From contig DASUGH010000193.1 of assembly GCA_036274155.1 (NCBI GenBank), positions 1-37,842 of the forward strand: a stretch of DNA of 37,842 bases, in the 5' to 3' direction. Made by a program: the position numbers and the translations under genes. Below, one piece after another: positions 1 through 7,322 of the stretch (within the stretch, counting starts at the first letter, position 1; each line of letters begins with the position of its first letter). A model generated the notes under the pieces. The model did no database searches and was not told where the DNA came from. It saw only the letters and a program-made list of their open reading frames with translations. This stretch comes from Gp6-AA40 sp036274155 (GTDB taxonomy: Bacteria > Acidobacteriota > Vicinamibacteria > Vicinamibacterales > UBA2999).

Positions 1-112
1 GGGGCACCGGTCGGTCGGCGGCATGCGCGCCTCGATTTACAACGCTTTTCCGGAAGAGGGCGTCGACGCGCTCGTCGAGTTCATGCGCGAGTTCGCACGC
101 ACGCGCGGTTAG
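1..112 (+). CDS. serC: Phosphoserine aminotransferase, C-terminal end (partial)
   Basis: Only the last 36 codons are inside the window, read in the frame starting at base 2 and ending in TAG at 110-112. The residues GHRSVGGMRASIYNAF followed by a short helix ending in FARTRG match the conserved C-terminus of phosphoserine aminotransferase, the PLP enzyme converting 3-phosphohydroxypyruvate and glutamate to phosphoserine in serine (and pyridoxine) synthesis. The Arg of GHRS and the GGMRASIYNA strand belong to the small domain that contacts substrate. The call rests on this tail alone; the body of the gene lies upstream of the window. The next gene is on the opposite strand and converges with it. 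Confidence 0.8.
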   Translation, partial: GHRSVGGMRASIYNAFPEEGVDALVEFMREFARTRG

Positions 113-138
113 CTGTCTATCCGATATCGCTGGCGCGT

Positions 139-1431
139 CTAGGTTGAAGGGCGTCTGAAGCCGCGCCTGCGGCGTCTGCGCCGCCGGCGCGGTGGCGGTG
201 CCTCCATCTCCTCGCCTTCCACAGTCGCGGTCGCCTCGATGAATCCCCGCCAGTGCTCGAGGACTTCGGGCGAGCGGCCGTGGATTTCCAGCCAGGTCAG
301 TGCCTCGCGGAACGGACCGCGCGTCATCAACGATCGCCTGGCGCGCGGCGACAGGGTCAGGTCGGTCAAACGTCGCTGCAGCGACAGGATTTGCCGCAGG
401 CGCTCGATATCGCGTCGCGCCAGCGGCAGGAGACCCAGCGAGATTCTCGGCTCCTTCCGGAAGTCGCCACTGGGAGGAGGTGCTGGCGAGAGGCTGCGGA
501 TACCGTGGCCAAGCGGGATGAGCAGCGAGCCGAGGAGGATGGCATTGCTCAACTCTTCCGGGCTGCTCTCGAAGCGTCCGCGATACGCATCGAGGGCGCG
601 CAGCGATTCCCAGAGGCCGATGGAGGCGTGCGACTGCAGCTCGGCGGAGATCGGCTCGAGCAGCCGCCGTTCGGCGAGCATTCGAAACGCCCGTTCCGAG
701 GCTCCCGATCGCAGCAGCTTGTAGAACTCCTCCATCAGGCGCGCCGGCGCGCTCCGGGCGATCTCGCTGCGGTGCTCGGCGATGGCCGACTCGATCGGCT
801 GGTCGATCGTGAAGTCCAGCCTCGCCGCCATGGCCACGGCACGCAGCATGCGAACCGGGTCCTCGCGAAACCGCTCGGTGGGATCCCCGATGCAGCGCAC
901 GAGACGGCGCTCCAGATCCTCCAGCCCGCCGGTGTAGTCGATGATCGAGAACGTCCCGATGTCGTAGAAGAGCGCGTTGATGGTGAAGTCCCGGCGGAAC
1001 GCATCCTCCTCCGGAGTTCCGAAGGTGTTGTCGCGATGGACCAGCCGATCCCTCGCGCTGTCCGCGTCAGGAGCCGCTGTCGCCTCGTCGGCTGCCGCGT
1101 CGGCGGCCGCCAGCTCCTGCGCCGACAGCTGGCGTCGAAACGTGGCGACCTCGATCGTCTTCGGGCCGAATCTGACGTGCGCGAGACGGAAGCGGCGGCC
1201 GATGATCCAGCAGTTCCGGAACAGCCGCTTGACCTGATACGGATGGGCGGAGGTGCCGATGTCGAAGTCCTTGGGCCGGCGCTCGAGCAGCAGATCGCGC
1301 ACGCTGCCGCCGACGAGATACGCCACGTGGTCGTTCTGATGAAGCCGGTAGAGAACCTTCAGGGCGTCGGGATCGATTCGGCTGCGCGAGATCGAATGCT
1401 CGCTGCGGGGCACTACGACCGGCTCAGTCAC
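139..1431 (-). CDS. pcnB: Poly(A) polymerase I / class II tRNA nucleotidyltransferase family
   Basis: 430 residues. Class II nucleotidyltransferase core: GGSVRD at 41-46, catalytic DFD at 55-57, then IIGRRFRLAHV at 76-86. This last stretch fits the pattern used to separate bacterial poly(A) polymerases from CCA-adding enzymes (hydrophobic pair, G, basic pair, F). An acidic Ala/Asp-rich insertion (about 105-125) precedes RRDFTINALFYD, and FREDPVRMLRAV marks the RNA- and nucleotide-binding neck. Such enzymes add 3' A tails that promote RNA decay. The C-terminus is strongly basic, with a run of ten Arg at about 414-423, a probable RNA-binding tail. E. coli PcnB is of similar length (about 465) and also ends in a basic tail. 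A CCA-adding activity cannot be excluded from sequence alone. It is convergent with serC and divergent from the next gene. Confidence 0.85.
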   Translation of the reverse strand: MTEPVVVPRSEHSISRSRIDPDALKVLYRLHQNDHVAYLVGGSVRDLLLERRPKDFDIGTSAHPYQVKRLFRNCWIIGRRFRLAHVRFGPKTIEVATFRRQLSAQELAAADAAADEATAAPDADSARDRLVHRDNTFGTPEEDAFRRDFTINALFYDIGTFSIIDYTGGLEDLERRLVRCIGDPTERFREDPVRMLRAVAMAARLDFTIDQPIESAIAEHRSEIARSAPARLMEEFYKLLRSGASERAFRMLAERRLLEPISAELQSHASIGLWESLRALDAYRGRFESSPEELSNAILLGSLLIPLGHGIRSLSPAPPPSGDFRKEPRISLGLLPLARRDIERLRQILSLQRRLTDLTLSPRARRSLMTRGPFREALTWLEIHGRSPEVLEHWRGFIEATATVEGEEMEAPPPRRRRRRRRRGFRRPST

Positions 1432-1503
1432 TCAGGCATTCTAACAAGGGGATGATGGCGAACGTTCTATCTCAGATGCCCTGCCTGCTGCTACGATCGC
1501 GAC

Positions 1504-2313
1504 GTGCGGACATGGCTCTTCCTGCTGGCGGTGGTCACGCTGGCTCACGATGCTGCACCCGCGTTCGCGGCGGAGCCGGCAGCGCTCGTCAGTGCCCGGC
1601 GCCTGTACAACACAGCCGAGTACGACGCGGCAATCGACGCGGCTGCTGAAGCGAGACGTGCGCCCGACTGGGCCGATGCGGCGGCGGTCGTCCAGGGACG
1701 CGCGTATCTCGAACGGTACCGCCTGCGATCCGACCCGGCCGATCTGGCGGCGGGGGGCGAAGCGCTCCACTTCGCCCGATCGTGGAGGCTCGCTCCCCGC
1801 GACGGCATCGATCAGCTGGTGGGTGTCGGGCAGTGGCTGTACTTGTCGGACTGGTTCGGCGCTGCCGCCGATCTGTTCGACAACGCTCTGACGCAAAGCG
1901 TCCTGCTCACGGCGCGCGAACGGCTGCAGCTCCTCGACTGGTGGGCCACGGCCGTGGACCGCGCCGCGCAGTCGCGTCCGGCCGACCGGCGAGCACCCGC
2001 GTACGCGCGGCTCCTGGCGCGCATGGAAGATGAGATTCGCCGCGACCCCTCGAGCCCGGTGGCCAACTACTGGCTTCCAGTGTCGGCGAGAGGAGTGGGT
2101 GATCTCGACCGGGCATGGGAAGCGTCCGGCGCCGGCTGGGCGCGATCGGTGCTCTCGTCCGAGACGTGGTTCCCGGTACGCGAGGATCTCGATCGGTTCG
2201 TGACCTACGTGCTCGTGGTGGAGCGCTCGAGGTCGCGGAACGGCCTCGAGCAGCCCGAGGCGATGCGGGCGATGCTCGAAGACTGGGAAGAGTTGAAGCA
2301 GCAGTGGAAATGA
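1504..2313 (+). CDS. Secreted helical-repeat (TPR-like) hypothetical protein
   Basis: 269 residues, starting at GTG 1504. The first 22 residues are a Sec signal peptide (MRTWLFLLAVVTLAHDAAPAFA, cleavage near AFA-AE), so the protein is exported. The mature part is almost wholly helical, rich in Ala, Trp, Tyr and Leu. Spaced elements such as ARRLYNTAEYDAAIDAAAEA and YLERYRL look like degenerate tetratricopeptide repeats, as seen in periplasmic scaffold proteins. No catalytic motif or lipobox is visible. It lies 26 bp upstream of the DUF2339 membrane protein on the same strand, so the two are probably co-transcribed. I do not recognise a named family, and the TPR label is from pattern only. Confidence 0.6.
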   Translation: MRTWLFLLAVVTLAHDAAPAFAAEPAALVSARRLYNTAEYDAAIDAAAEARRAPDWADAAAVVQGRAYLERYRLRSDPADLAAGGEALHFARSWRLAPRDGIDQLVGVGQWLYLSDWFGAAADLFDNALTQSVLLTARERLQLLDWWATAVDRAAQSRPADRRAPAYARLLARMEDEIRRDPSSPVANYWLPVSARGVGDLDRAWEASGAGWARSVLSSETWFPVREDLDRFVTYVLVVERSRSRNGLEQPEAMRAMLEDWEELKQQWK

Positions 2314-2339
2314 GATCGCGGGCGGGGTGACGGCTCGAC

Positions 2340-4499
2340 ATGGACCTGCTGGCGCTTGTCCTTGCGCTGATCGCCCTCTACCTGGTCAGTCGAGTGCAGC
2401 GCGACGTCGACGCGCTCCGACGATCGCTCACCATCGTTCATCCACCCCCGCCACTCGAGAGTCCGCGACGGCCGGCCTCCGAGGCGCCGCCCGTTCCGGT
2501 CGAAGCCGACCGCCTCGCGCCGCAGCCTCTTCCCCCGCCAGCGCCGGCCCGTCTGTCGTCAGCCGCAGCGCCCGGTTCGCGTGAAGTTGCCGACGGCAAT
2601 CCCGAGCTGCTCGAGCGCCGGATTGGCGAGCGGCTGCTCCTGTACGCAGGAATGCTGGTGCTGGTACTCGGAGTCGCCTTTTTCCTGCGCTACTCCTTCG
2701 AGCGCGACTGGATGTCGCCGGCGGTGCGTGTCGTTCTCGGGGCGGCGAGCGGAGGCGTGCTGGTCGCGGCCGGCCGGCGGCTGGCCCGGCGTGGCTTCCG
2801 CCAATACGGCTTGTTCCTGTCGGGGGGCGGGCTCGCCGTGTTGTTCCTTTCCGTCTATGCGGCGTATGCCTTTTACGAGCTGATTGGCGCGCTTCCGACA
2901 TTTGCCTTCCTGGCAGCGATTGCCGCCGCAACCGCGGCGCTCGCCGATCGTGAGGCCTCGTTGCCGCTGGCGCTGATGGCGGTCTGCGGCGGATTCGCAA
3001 CGCCCTTCCTGGTCGGTGGCGGTGAAGACGCGCAGGTCGCGCTGTTCTCGTACGATGCGCTGCTGATCGCCGCGACGACGTATCTCGCCTTCCGGCAGCG
3101 ATGGCCCTGGTTGAATCTGGCGAGCCTGTCGTTCACCGTCGTGACCGTTGCGGCCTGGGCGGGGCAGTACTACACCGACACGGGATTCCAGTTCCTGCGG
3201 ACAGAGCTGTTCCTGACGCTCTATTGCGGCATGTTCGTGGCGATTCTGCGCGCGAACCGCCGTTCGCTCGATCCTCGTGCGCGCGTGGTCTCGCTCGTTC
3301 TCTGGTGTGCGCCGCTGCTCTATCACGGCGCCTCGGTTGCCCTCCTGTTTCCCCACGGCGTTGCCCTGCTCGTCTACTTGATCCTCGTATCAGTGGCCGT
3401 CGCGGTCGCGTCGCTCGAAGCCGGATCGGCGGCACTGCGGGTCACGGGCTGGGCGCTCGTAACGCTCCCGCAGCTGATCTGGATTGCCTTTCATCACGAT
3501 GCCACGTGGGTGACTGCCGCCGTCATCTCGTCGGCCGGCGTGTGGATCATCTTCTTCGCCACGCAGGTCAGAGTGCTGCTGAGAGACGAGGCGGCGCACG
3601 GCCCCGACGTCGCCCTGGCTCACGCGTGCGGCATGGGCGCCTTTGCCGGTCTCTACATCGCGCTCGATGGCGCCACGTCGCCTGGCCGCATCGCGGCCGT
3701 CGCACTCGGGTTCGCGCTGGCGAATGCCGGCATCTGGATGGCGTTGCGGCGCACGGCGGCGGCAGCCGTGCACTGGCTCGGTGTGGCCTGTGTCTTCGTG
3801 GTGATTGCGACCCTCGTGGGCTTCGAGGGGCGCTGGGTCGAGACCATGCTTGCCGCCGAAGCGGTGGTGATGGTGTGGCTCGGCACCAGTATCGGACGCG
3901 TGTCGTTTCGACGGGCCGGCATCGTGCTGTTCATCGTGTCCGCCGTCGTCTGGCTGAAGGTCGCCGTACCGCCCGGCGCGACACTCGTCATCGGCTTCAG
4001 CGCGCCCGCCATCGCCGGTGCCGTGATCATCGCGTGTCTGTACGTGGCCGGCTGGCAACTTCGTCCCGATGCGCGGGGGCTGGATCGTGCTGTCGCCGGC
4101 GAGCGGGCGTTCGTCCTGGTTGCGGCCAGCGTGCTGACCGTCGTGCTGGTGTCGATGGAAATCGACTCGTACTGGGCGGTGCGCCGCGAATCCACCGTCG
4201 ATGCCGATCTCGCGAGACAACTGATGTTGTCTGCGTCGTGGGCCGCATACGCCGGGCTTCTGATTGCCGTCGGCATGCGCTATCACTATCCGCCGGTCAG
4301 ATACTTCGCGATTGCTCTGTTCGCGCTGACGCTGGTGAAAGTGTTTCTCTACGATGTCCAGAGCCTGGCCGGCATCTATCGGGTGCTGGCCTTCCTGCTG
4401 GTTGGCGGCATCCTGCTGCTGGTGTCGTTCCTCTATCAGCGCTCGCGGTCCGACGCCGTTCCAGGGCAGACGGTACCGCCGGGCGAGCCTGACCGCTGA
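2340..4499 (+). CDS. DUF2339 polytopic membrane protein
   Basis: 719 residues. An N-terminal hydrophobic helix (MDLLALVLALIALYLVS) is followed by a short coiled segment and a Pro-rich cytoplasmic linker (about 35-85). Then comes the DUF2339 signature: NPELLERRIGERLLLYAG and GVAFFLRYSFERDW, and GGGLAVLFLSVYAAYAFYEL. About twenty further hydrophobic segments fill the rest of the protein. The terminal TM pair contains KVFLYDVQSLAGIYRVLAF, a typical ending of the family. DUF2339 proteins are large inner-membrane proteins of unknown biochemical role. The gene follows the secreted TPR-like protein closely and is convergent with the nsrR-like gene, whose stop lies 7 bp beyond. The short C-terminal tail is charged and probably cytoplasmic. 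Confidence 0.85.
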   Translation: MDLLALVLALIALYLVSRVQRDVDALRRSLTIVHPPPPLESPRRPASEAPPVPVEADRLAPQPLPPPAPARLSSAAAPGSREVADGNPELLERRIGERLLLYAGMLVLVLGVAFFLRYSFERDWMSPAVRVVLGAASGGVLVAAGRRLARRGFRQYGLFLSGGGLAVLFLSVYAAYAFYELIGALPTFAFLAAIAAATAALADREASLPLALMAVCGGFATPFLVGGGEDAQVALFSYDALLIAATTYLAFRQRWPWLNLASLSFTVVTVAAWAGQYYTDTGFQFLRTELFLTLYCGMFVAILRANRRSLDPRARVVSLVLWCAPLLYHGASVALLFPHGVALLVYLILVSVAVAVASLEAGSAALRVTGWALVTLPQLIWIAFHHDATWVTAAVISSAGVWIIFFATQVRVLLRDEAAHGPDVALAHACGMGAFAGLYIALDGATSPGRIAAVALGFALANAGIWMALRRTAAAAVHWLGVACVFVVIATLVGFEGRWVETMLAAEAVVMVWLGTSIGRVSFRRAGIVLFIVSAVVWLKVAVPPGATLVIGFSAPAIAGAVIIACLYVAGWQLRPDARGLDRAVAGERAFVLVAASVLTVVLVSMEIDSYWAVRRESTVDADLARQLMLSASWAAYAGLLIAVGMRYHYPPVRYFAIALFALTLVKVFLYDVQSLAGIYRVLAFLLVGGILLLVSFLYQRSRSDAVPGQTVPPGEPDR

Positions 4500-4506
4500 T
4501 CCCGCG

Positions 4507-4965
4507 TCAGCGATTCAGGTGGGCACCGCGCCGGCCGATGGAGACGATTCGCGCATTCCACTGAGGTTTGCGGATCAAGTCGGCGAGCGAATACCGATCC
4601 AGAGCGGCGAGGAACGCGGTCGAGGCTTCACGCAGGACCCCCTTCAGCCCACAGGCCGGCGCGAGGGGACAGGTGTTCGTGGCCGGATCGAAACACTCCA
4701 CGAGCGCCAGCGTCGACTCGGTTCGCCGTACGACCTCGCCGATGTTCACCGCCTCGGGTGATTGCGCCAGCCTGAAGCCGCCGCCCCGCCCCCGGACCGT
4801 CTCCAGATAGCCGTGGTGCTGCAGCGCGTTCACCACCTTGACGATGTGATGTCGCGACACCCGGTACGACGCCGACACTTCGTCGGACGTGCACCAGCGC
4901 TCACCGTTGGCGGCCGTGTAGAGCAGCACACGGAGCGAGTAGTCGGCAAATAATGAAAGTTGCAT
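4507..4965 (-). CDS. nsrR: Rrf2-family iron-sulfur regulator, NsrR-like
   Basis: 152 residues. It starts MQLSLFADYSLR, very close to NsrR proteins, with Asp8 (a cluster ligand in Streptomyces NsrR) retained. A winged helix-turn-helix covers about 25-66 (VSASYRVSRHHIVKVVNALQ and the wing VRGRGGGFRLA). The three cluster cysteines are C91, C99 and C105 (spacing C-x7-C-x5-C), slightly wider at the first gap than in E. coli NsrR. The family holds an iron-sulfur cluster that reacts with nitric oxide and so relieves repression of nitrosative-stress genes. It is divergent from a multicopper oxidase, with a candidate operator spanning its own start codon (4957-4979), suggesting autoregulation. No Shine-Dalgarno precedes the ATG, so translation may be leaderless. 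IscR-type sensing is the main alternative; the N-terminal and helix sequence favour NsrR. Confidence 0.82.
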   Translation of the reverse strand: MQLSLFADYSLRVLLYTAANGERWCTSDEVSASYRVSRHHIVKVVNALQHHGYLETVRGRGGGFRLAQSPEAVNIGEVVRRTESTLALVECFDPATNTCPLAPACGLKGVLREASTAFLAALDRYSLADLIRKPQWNARIVSIGRRGAHLNR

Positions 4966-4979
4966 TTCAAGTACAAGTT
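4957..4979. promoter_or_regulatory. Candidate NsrR operator overlapping the nsrR start codon
   Basis: Two 11-base halves separated by one base. Left half AAGTTGCATTT (4957-4967) matches the known NsrR half-site AAGATGCATTT at 10 of 11. Right half AAGTACAAGTT (4969-4979) matches the complementary half AAATRCATCTT at 8 of 11. The left half covers the first three codons (Met-Gln-Leu) of the regulator on the minus strand, so part of the match is forced by conserved coding sequence. The site also lies 35 bp upstream of the multicopper oxidase start, where bound protein could repress both genes. Confidence 0.5.
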
Positions 4980-5013
4980 TAATGTAAGCTTGGGTGGGGA
5001 GGCTGACGCCGGC

Positions 5014-6486
5014 ATGACCGTTTCACGTGTACGACTCCTGGCCGTGACCCTTTCCCTCATCGTTGCCCGATCGGCTGCCGGGCAGGAGCCGGTCTCGTTC
5101 GCGCCGCCGGATTGGGACGCCGAGGTTCGTCTGGCGTCGCCCGCCGATCGCAACCCGGATCCGCATATCGTCGAAGTCGACCTGACCGCGCGCGTGGCCG
5201 AGGTGGCAGTCGCGCCCGATCGCCGTGTGCAGGCGTGGACCTACGACGGCGGTCTCCCGGGCCCCTTGATTCGGGCGACGGCTGGCGACCGGCTGATCGT
5301 TCATTTCCGCAACCAGTTACCGCAACCAACGACCGTGCACTGGCACGGCGTCCGTGTTCCGATCGGCATGGACGGCGTTCCCGGGATCTCGCAGCCAGAG
5401 GTCAAGCCCGGCGAGTCGTTCGTGTACGACTTCGTCGTCCGCGACCCGGGCCTCTTCTGGTACCACCCGCACGTCATGTCGGCCGCGCAGGTCGGGTTCG
5501 GTCTTTACGGCGCCCTGCTCGTGGAAGATCCGGCGGAACGGACAACCGTGGGTGTCGCGGACGAAGTGACGCTCGTCCTCAGCGACCTCGCCGCCGACAA
5601 CCGCGGCGTGCTCGAACCGGCTGATAGCGGAGGCTCAGCGGGGATGGTGTTCGGGCGCGAGGGCGCGTACGTCCTGGTCAATGGCAAGGTGCGGCCCCGT
5701 ATCCGTGCCAGGGCCGGTGCGCCGCAGCGATGGCGTGTCGTGAACGCGGCCAAGAGCCGCTACTTCTACCTCGATCTCGAGGCGCAGCCGATGCAGCAGA
5801 TCGGCGGAGATGGTGGCCTCCAGGAGTATGCGGTCACGCGCGATCTGGTGCTGGTGGCGCCAGGGGAACGAGTCGACCTCGTGGTCACGCCTCGCGGCGC
5901 ACCAGGAACGTCGTTGACGTTGCGATCGCTCCTCTACAACCGCGGCTACGGCAGCACCGAGTTTCGCGTGCCTGAGGATTTGCTGACGGTTGACTTGAGC
6001 GACGCCCCGCCGCTGGCCGATCGTCCCGCGGCTGTCGTGTCGAGAGCGCTGGCGCCGCCCGCGGCCGAAGGAGCGAAGCCGCTGGAGCTGGTTCTCACGC
6101 TGCCCCCGATCGACGAGCAGGGCCACAACGAGTTCCGGGTGAACGACGTTCCGTTCTGGAAGGCGCGTCCGTATCGGGCGGCGGTCGGCGAGACGCAGCT
6201 CTGGACCGTCCGCAACGACACCGAGTGGGACCATCCGTTCCACTTGCACGGCTTCTTCTTCACGGTCCTCGACGAGAAGAACCAGCCGGTGCGTCCGCTG
6301 GCGTGGAAGGACACGGTGAACATCCCCATGAAAACCACCGTGCGCCTGCTCGTCAGCTTCGACGAACGGCCTGGCGAATGGATGTTCCACTGTCACATCC
6401 TCGACCACGCCGACGGCGGACTCATGGGGACGGTGCTCGTCGGCGACGGCGAGCCGAGTGCACACGTCCACACCCACACCCCGTAG
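5014..6486 (+). CDS. Secreted three-domain multicopper oxidase (laccase/CueO-like)
   Basis: 490 residues from ATG 5014, chosen because GGGGAGG at 4996-5002 is a good ribosome site and a start at 4960 would overlap the divergent gene. Signal peptide about 1-22 (LLAVTLSLIVARSAAG). All four copper motifs are present: HWHG (109-112), HPH (151-153), HPFHLHG (407-413) and HCHILDHADGGLM (459-471). The T1 axial ligand is Met471 and the Cys bridge is C460. Three cupredoxin domains cover about 45-170, 180-330 and 345-480. Such enzymes oxidise phenols, metals (Cu+, Mn2+) or other donors with reduction of O2 to water in the periplasm. The C-terminus is His-rich (AHVHTHTP) and may bind copper. It is not a two-domain NirK nitrite reductase. 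The divergent NsrR-like gene suggests control by nitrosative or iron-sulfur stress. Confidence 0.87.
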   Translation: MTVSRVRLLAVTLSLIVARSAAGQEPVSFAPPDWDAEVRLASPADRNPDPHIVEVDLTARVAEVAVAPDRRVQAWTYDGGLPGPLIRATAGDRLIVHFRNQLPQPTTVHWHGVRVPIGMDGVPGISQPEVKPGESFVYDFVVRDPGLFWYHPHVMSAAQVGFGLYGALLVEDPAERTTVGVADEVTLVLSDLAADNRGVLEPADSGGSAGMVFGREGAYVLVNGKVRPRIRARAGAPQRWRVVNAAKSRYFYLDLEAQPMQQIGGDGGLQEYAVTRDLVLVAPGERVDLVVTPRGAPGTSLTLRSLLYNRGYGSTEFRVPEDLLTVDLSDAPPLADRPAAVVSRALAPPAAEGAKPLELVLTLPPIDEQGHNEFRVNDVPFWKARPYRAAVGETQLWTVRNDTEWDHPFHLHGFFFTVLDEKNQPVRPLAWKDTVNIPMKTTVRLLVSFDERPGEWMFHCHILDHADGGLMGTVLVGDGEPSAHVHTHTP

Positions 6487-6542
6487 TCACGCACACCATT
6501 GCGAAGGGTTGAAGCTCAGCGCTGACGGAGATCGCGCCACGA

Positions 6543-6614
6543 CGGACCGTGGACTGTCCGCGGTCCGCCGCAGTTCTCAGGCGGGACGCTTCTGAGACGT
6601 CGCCGTATTCGGCG
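6543..6614. terminator. Inverted repeats between convergent genes
   Basis: The gap between the convergent multicopper oxidase and DUF2780 genes has several short hairpins: GGACCG (6544-6549) with CGGTCC (6561-6566), and CGCCG (6601-6605) with CGGCG (6610-6614) around a TATT loop, directly next to the minus-strand stop codon. On the plus strand the second is followed by TTATTT. It could end transcription of both genes, but stems are short and no clean T-tract follows. Confidence 0.35.
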
Positions 6615-7085
6615 TTATTTGAGCGCGCCGGCGAGGAGCTGTCCGACGTCCGCCCCGCCCGACTTGGTGACGAAGCTGGTGAGGACCGGCACCGCCTTCG
6701 CGATCATTTCGGGTTTCAGATTCAGCTTCGAGAAGGCACCAGACAGGCTCGAGAGGCCCGCAGCACTCGATCCCCCGGCGGCATTCGCCGCCGCGCCCAG
6801 CGCTCCGGCCGCACCGGATGTCCCGACGGCCGTCGCCGGCGCCGCTTTCAGCAGGCCGTCCATTCCGGGCACGGCTGCGGCGACTTTGGTCCAATCCTCG
6901 GGTTTGAGCTTGCCTTTGGCGAAGTTGAACAGCGATCCCGCAGCGCCTTCGGCCTGCTGTGTGCTCGCGCCAAGCTCCTTCGAGAGTGCGCTCACCAGAT
7001 CAGAACTGGTTTGAGCCTGGGCGACTGACGCGACGAACGCGGCGAGCGTCATCGTCATGACGATGGCGAGTGGTTTCAGTTTCAT
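6615..7085 (-). CDS. Secreted DUF2780 (VcgC/VcgE-like) protein
   Basis: 156 residues from ATG 7085, preceded by GGAGG (7091-7095 on the opposite strand) 5 bases upstream; a start at 7133 would add 16 residues before the signal peptide and is less likely. The signal peptide is MKLKPLAIVMTMTLAAFVAS with cleavage near AQA-QT. The mature protein is a small helical domain, TSSDLVSALSKELGASTQQA and LFNFAKGKLKPEDW, a Gly/Ala-rich middle (about 95-115), and a second helical half ending DVGQLLAGALK. This matches DUF2780 in composition and order. Function is unknown. It lies downstream of polA on the same strand after a 237-bp gap, so it probably has its own promoter. Confidence 0.65.
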   Translation of the reverse strand: MKLKPLAIVMTMTLAAFVASVAQAQTSSDLVSALSKELGASTQQAEGAAGSLFNFAKGKLKPEDWTKVAAAVPGMDGLLKAAPATAVGTSGAAGALGAAANAAGGSSAAGLSSLSGAFSKLNLKPEMIAKAVPVLTSFVTKSGGADVGQLLAGALK

Positions 7086-7322
7086 TCGCGCCTCCGAATC
7101 AAAAACGCTGCGCACGTCCGACTGGCCCAGCAAATGCCGAGTCGGCCGGTTTCAGGGAGCCAGACTCCTGATGTCCCCGGTGTCGACGTTGTCGCGCAGC
7201 TGGAACGTGTCACGGGGCGGAAACGGGGGGCTCGCTGCCGCCTGGCGTTGCCCTGCACAGCAATTGGCGGTCCATGAGACCGTATCGGCTTCGAGACGTG
7301 GGGTGGGTGCCCGGCGTTCAGG
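7086..7322. other. Intergenic gap between polA and the DUF2780 gene
   Basis: Apart from the ribosome site for the DUF2780 gene I see no gene, no convincing promoter hexamers and no strong hairpin in this 237-bp stretch. Reading frames crossing it have no recognisable protein features. Confidence 0.5.

Noticed and set aside
239..1455. Long plus-strand reading frames opposite pcnB
   Set aside because: They are antisense shadows of a well-recognised protein; the translations have no domain, and such open frames are expected at this GC content.
4960..5013. Earlier start for the multicopper oxidase at 4960
   Set aside because: It would overlap the divergent regulator's start codon, place 18 extra residues before the signal peptide, and has no ribosome site; ATG 5014 has one.
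5014..6486. NirK copper nitrite reductase
   Set aside because: The protein has three cupredoxin domains and the full laccase-type motif set ending HCH-x3-H-x5-M, unlike the two-domain nitrite reductase.
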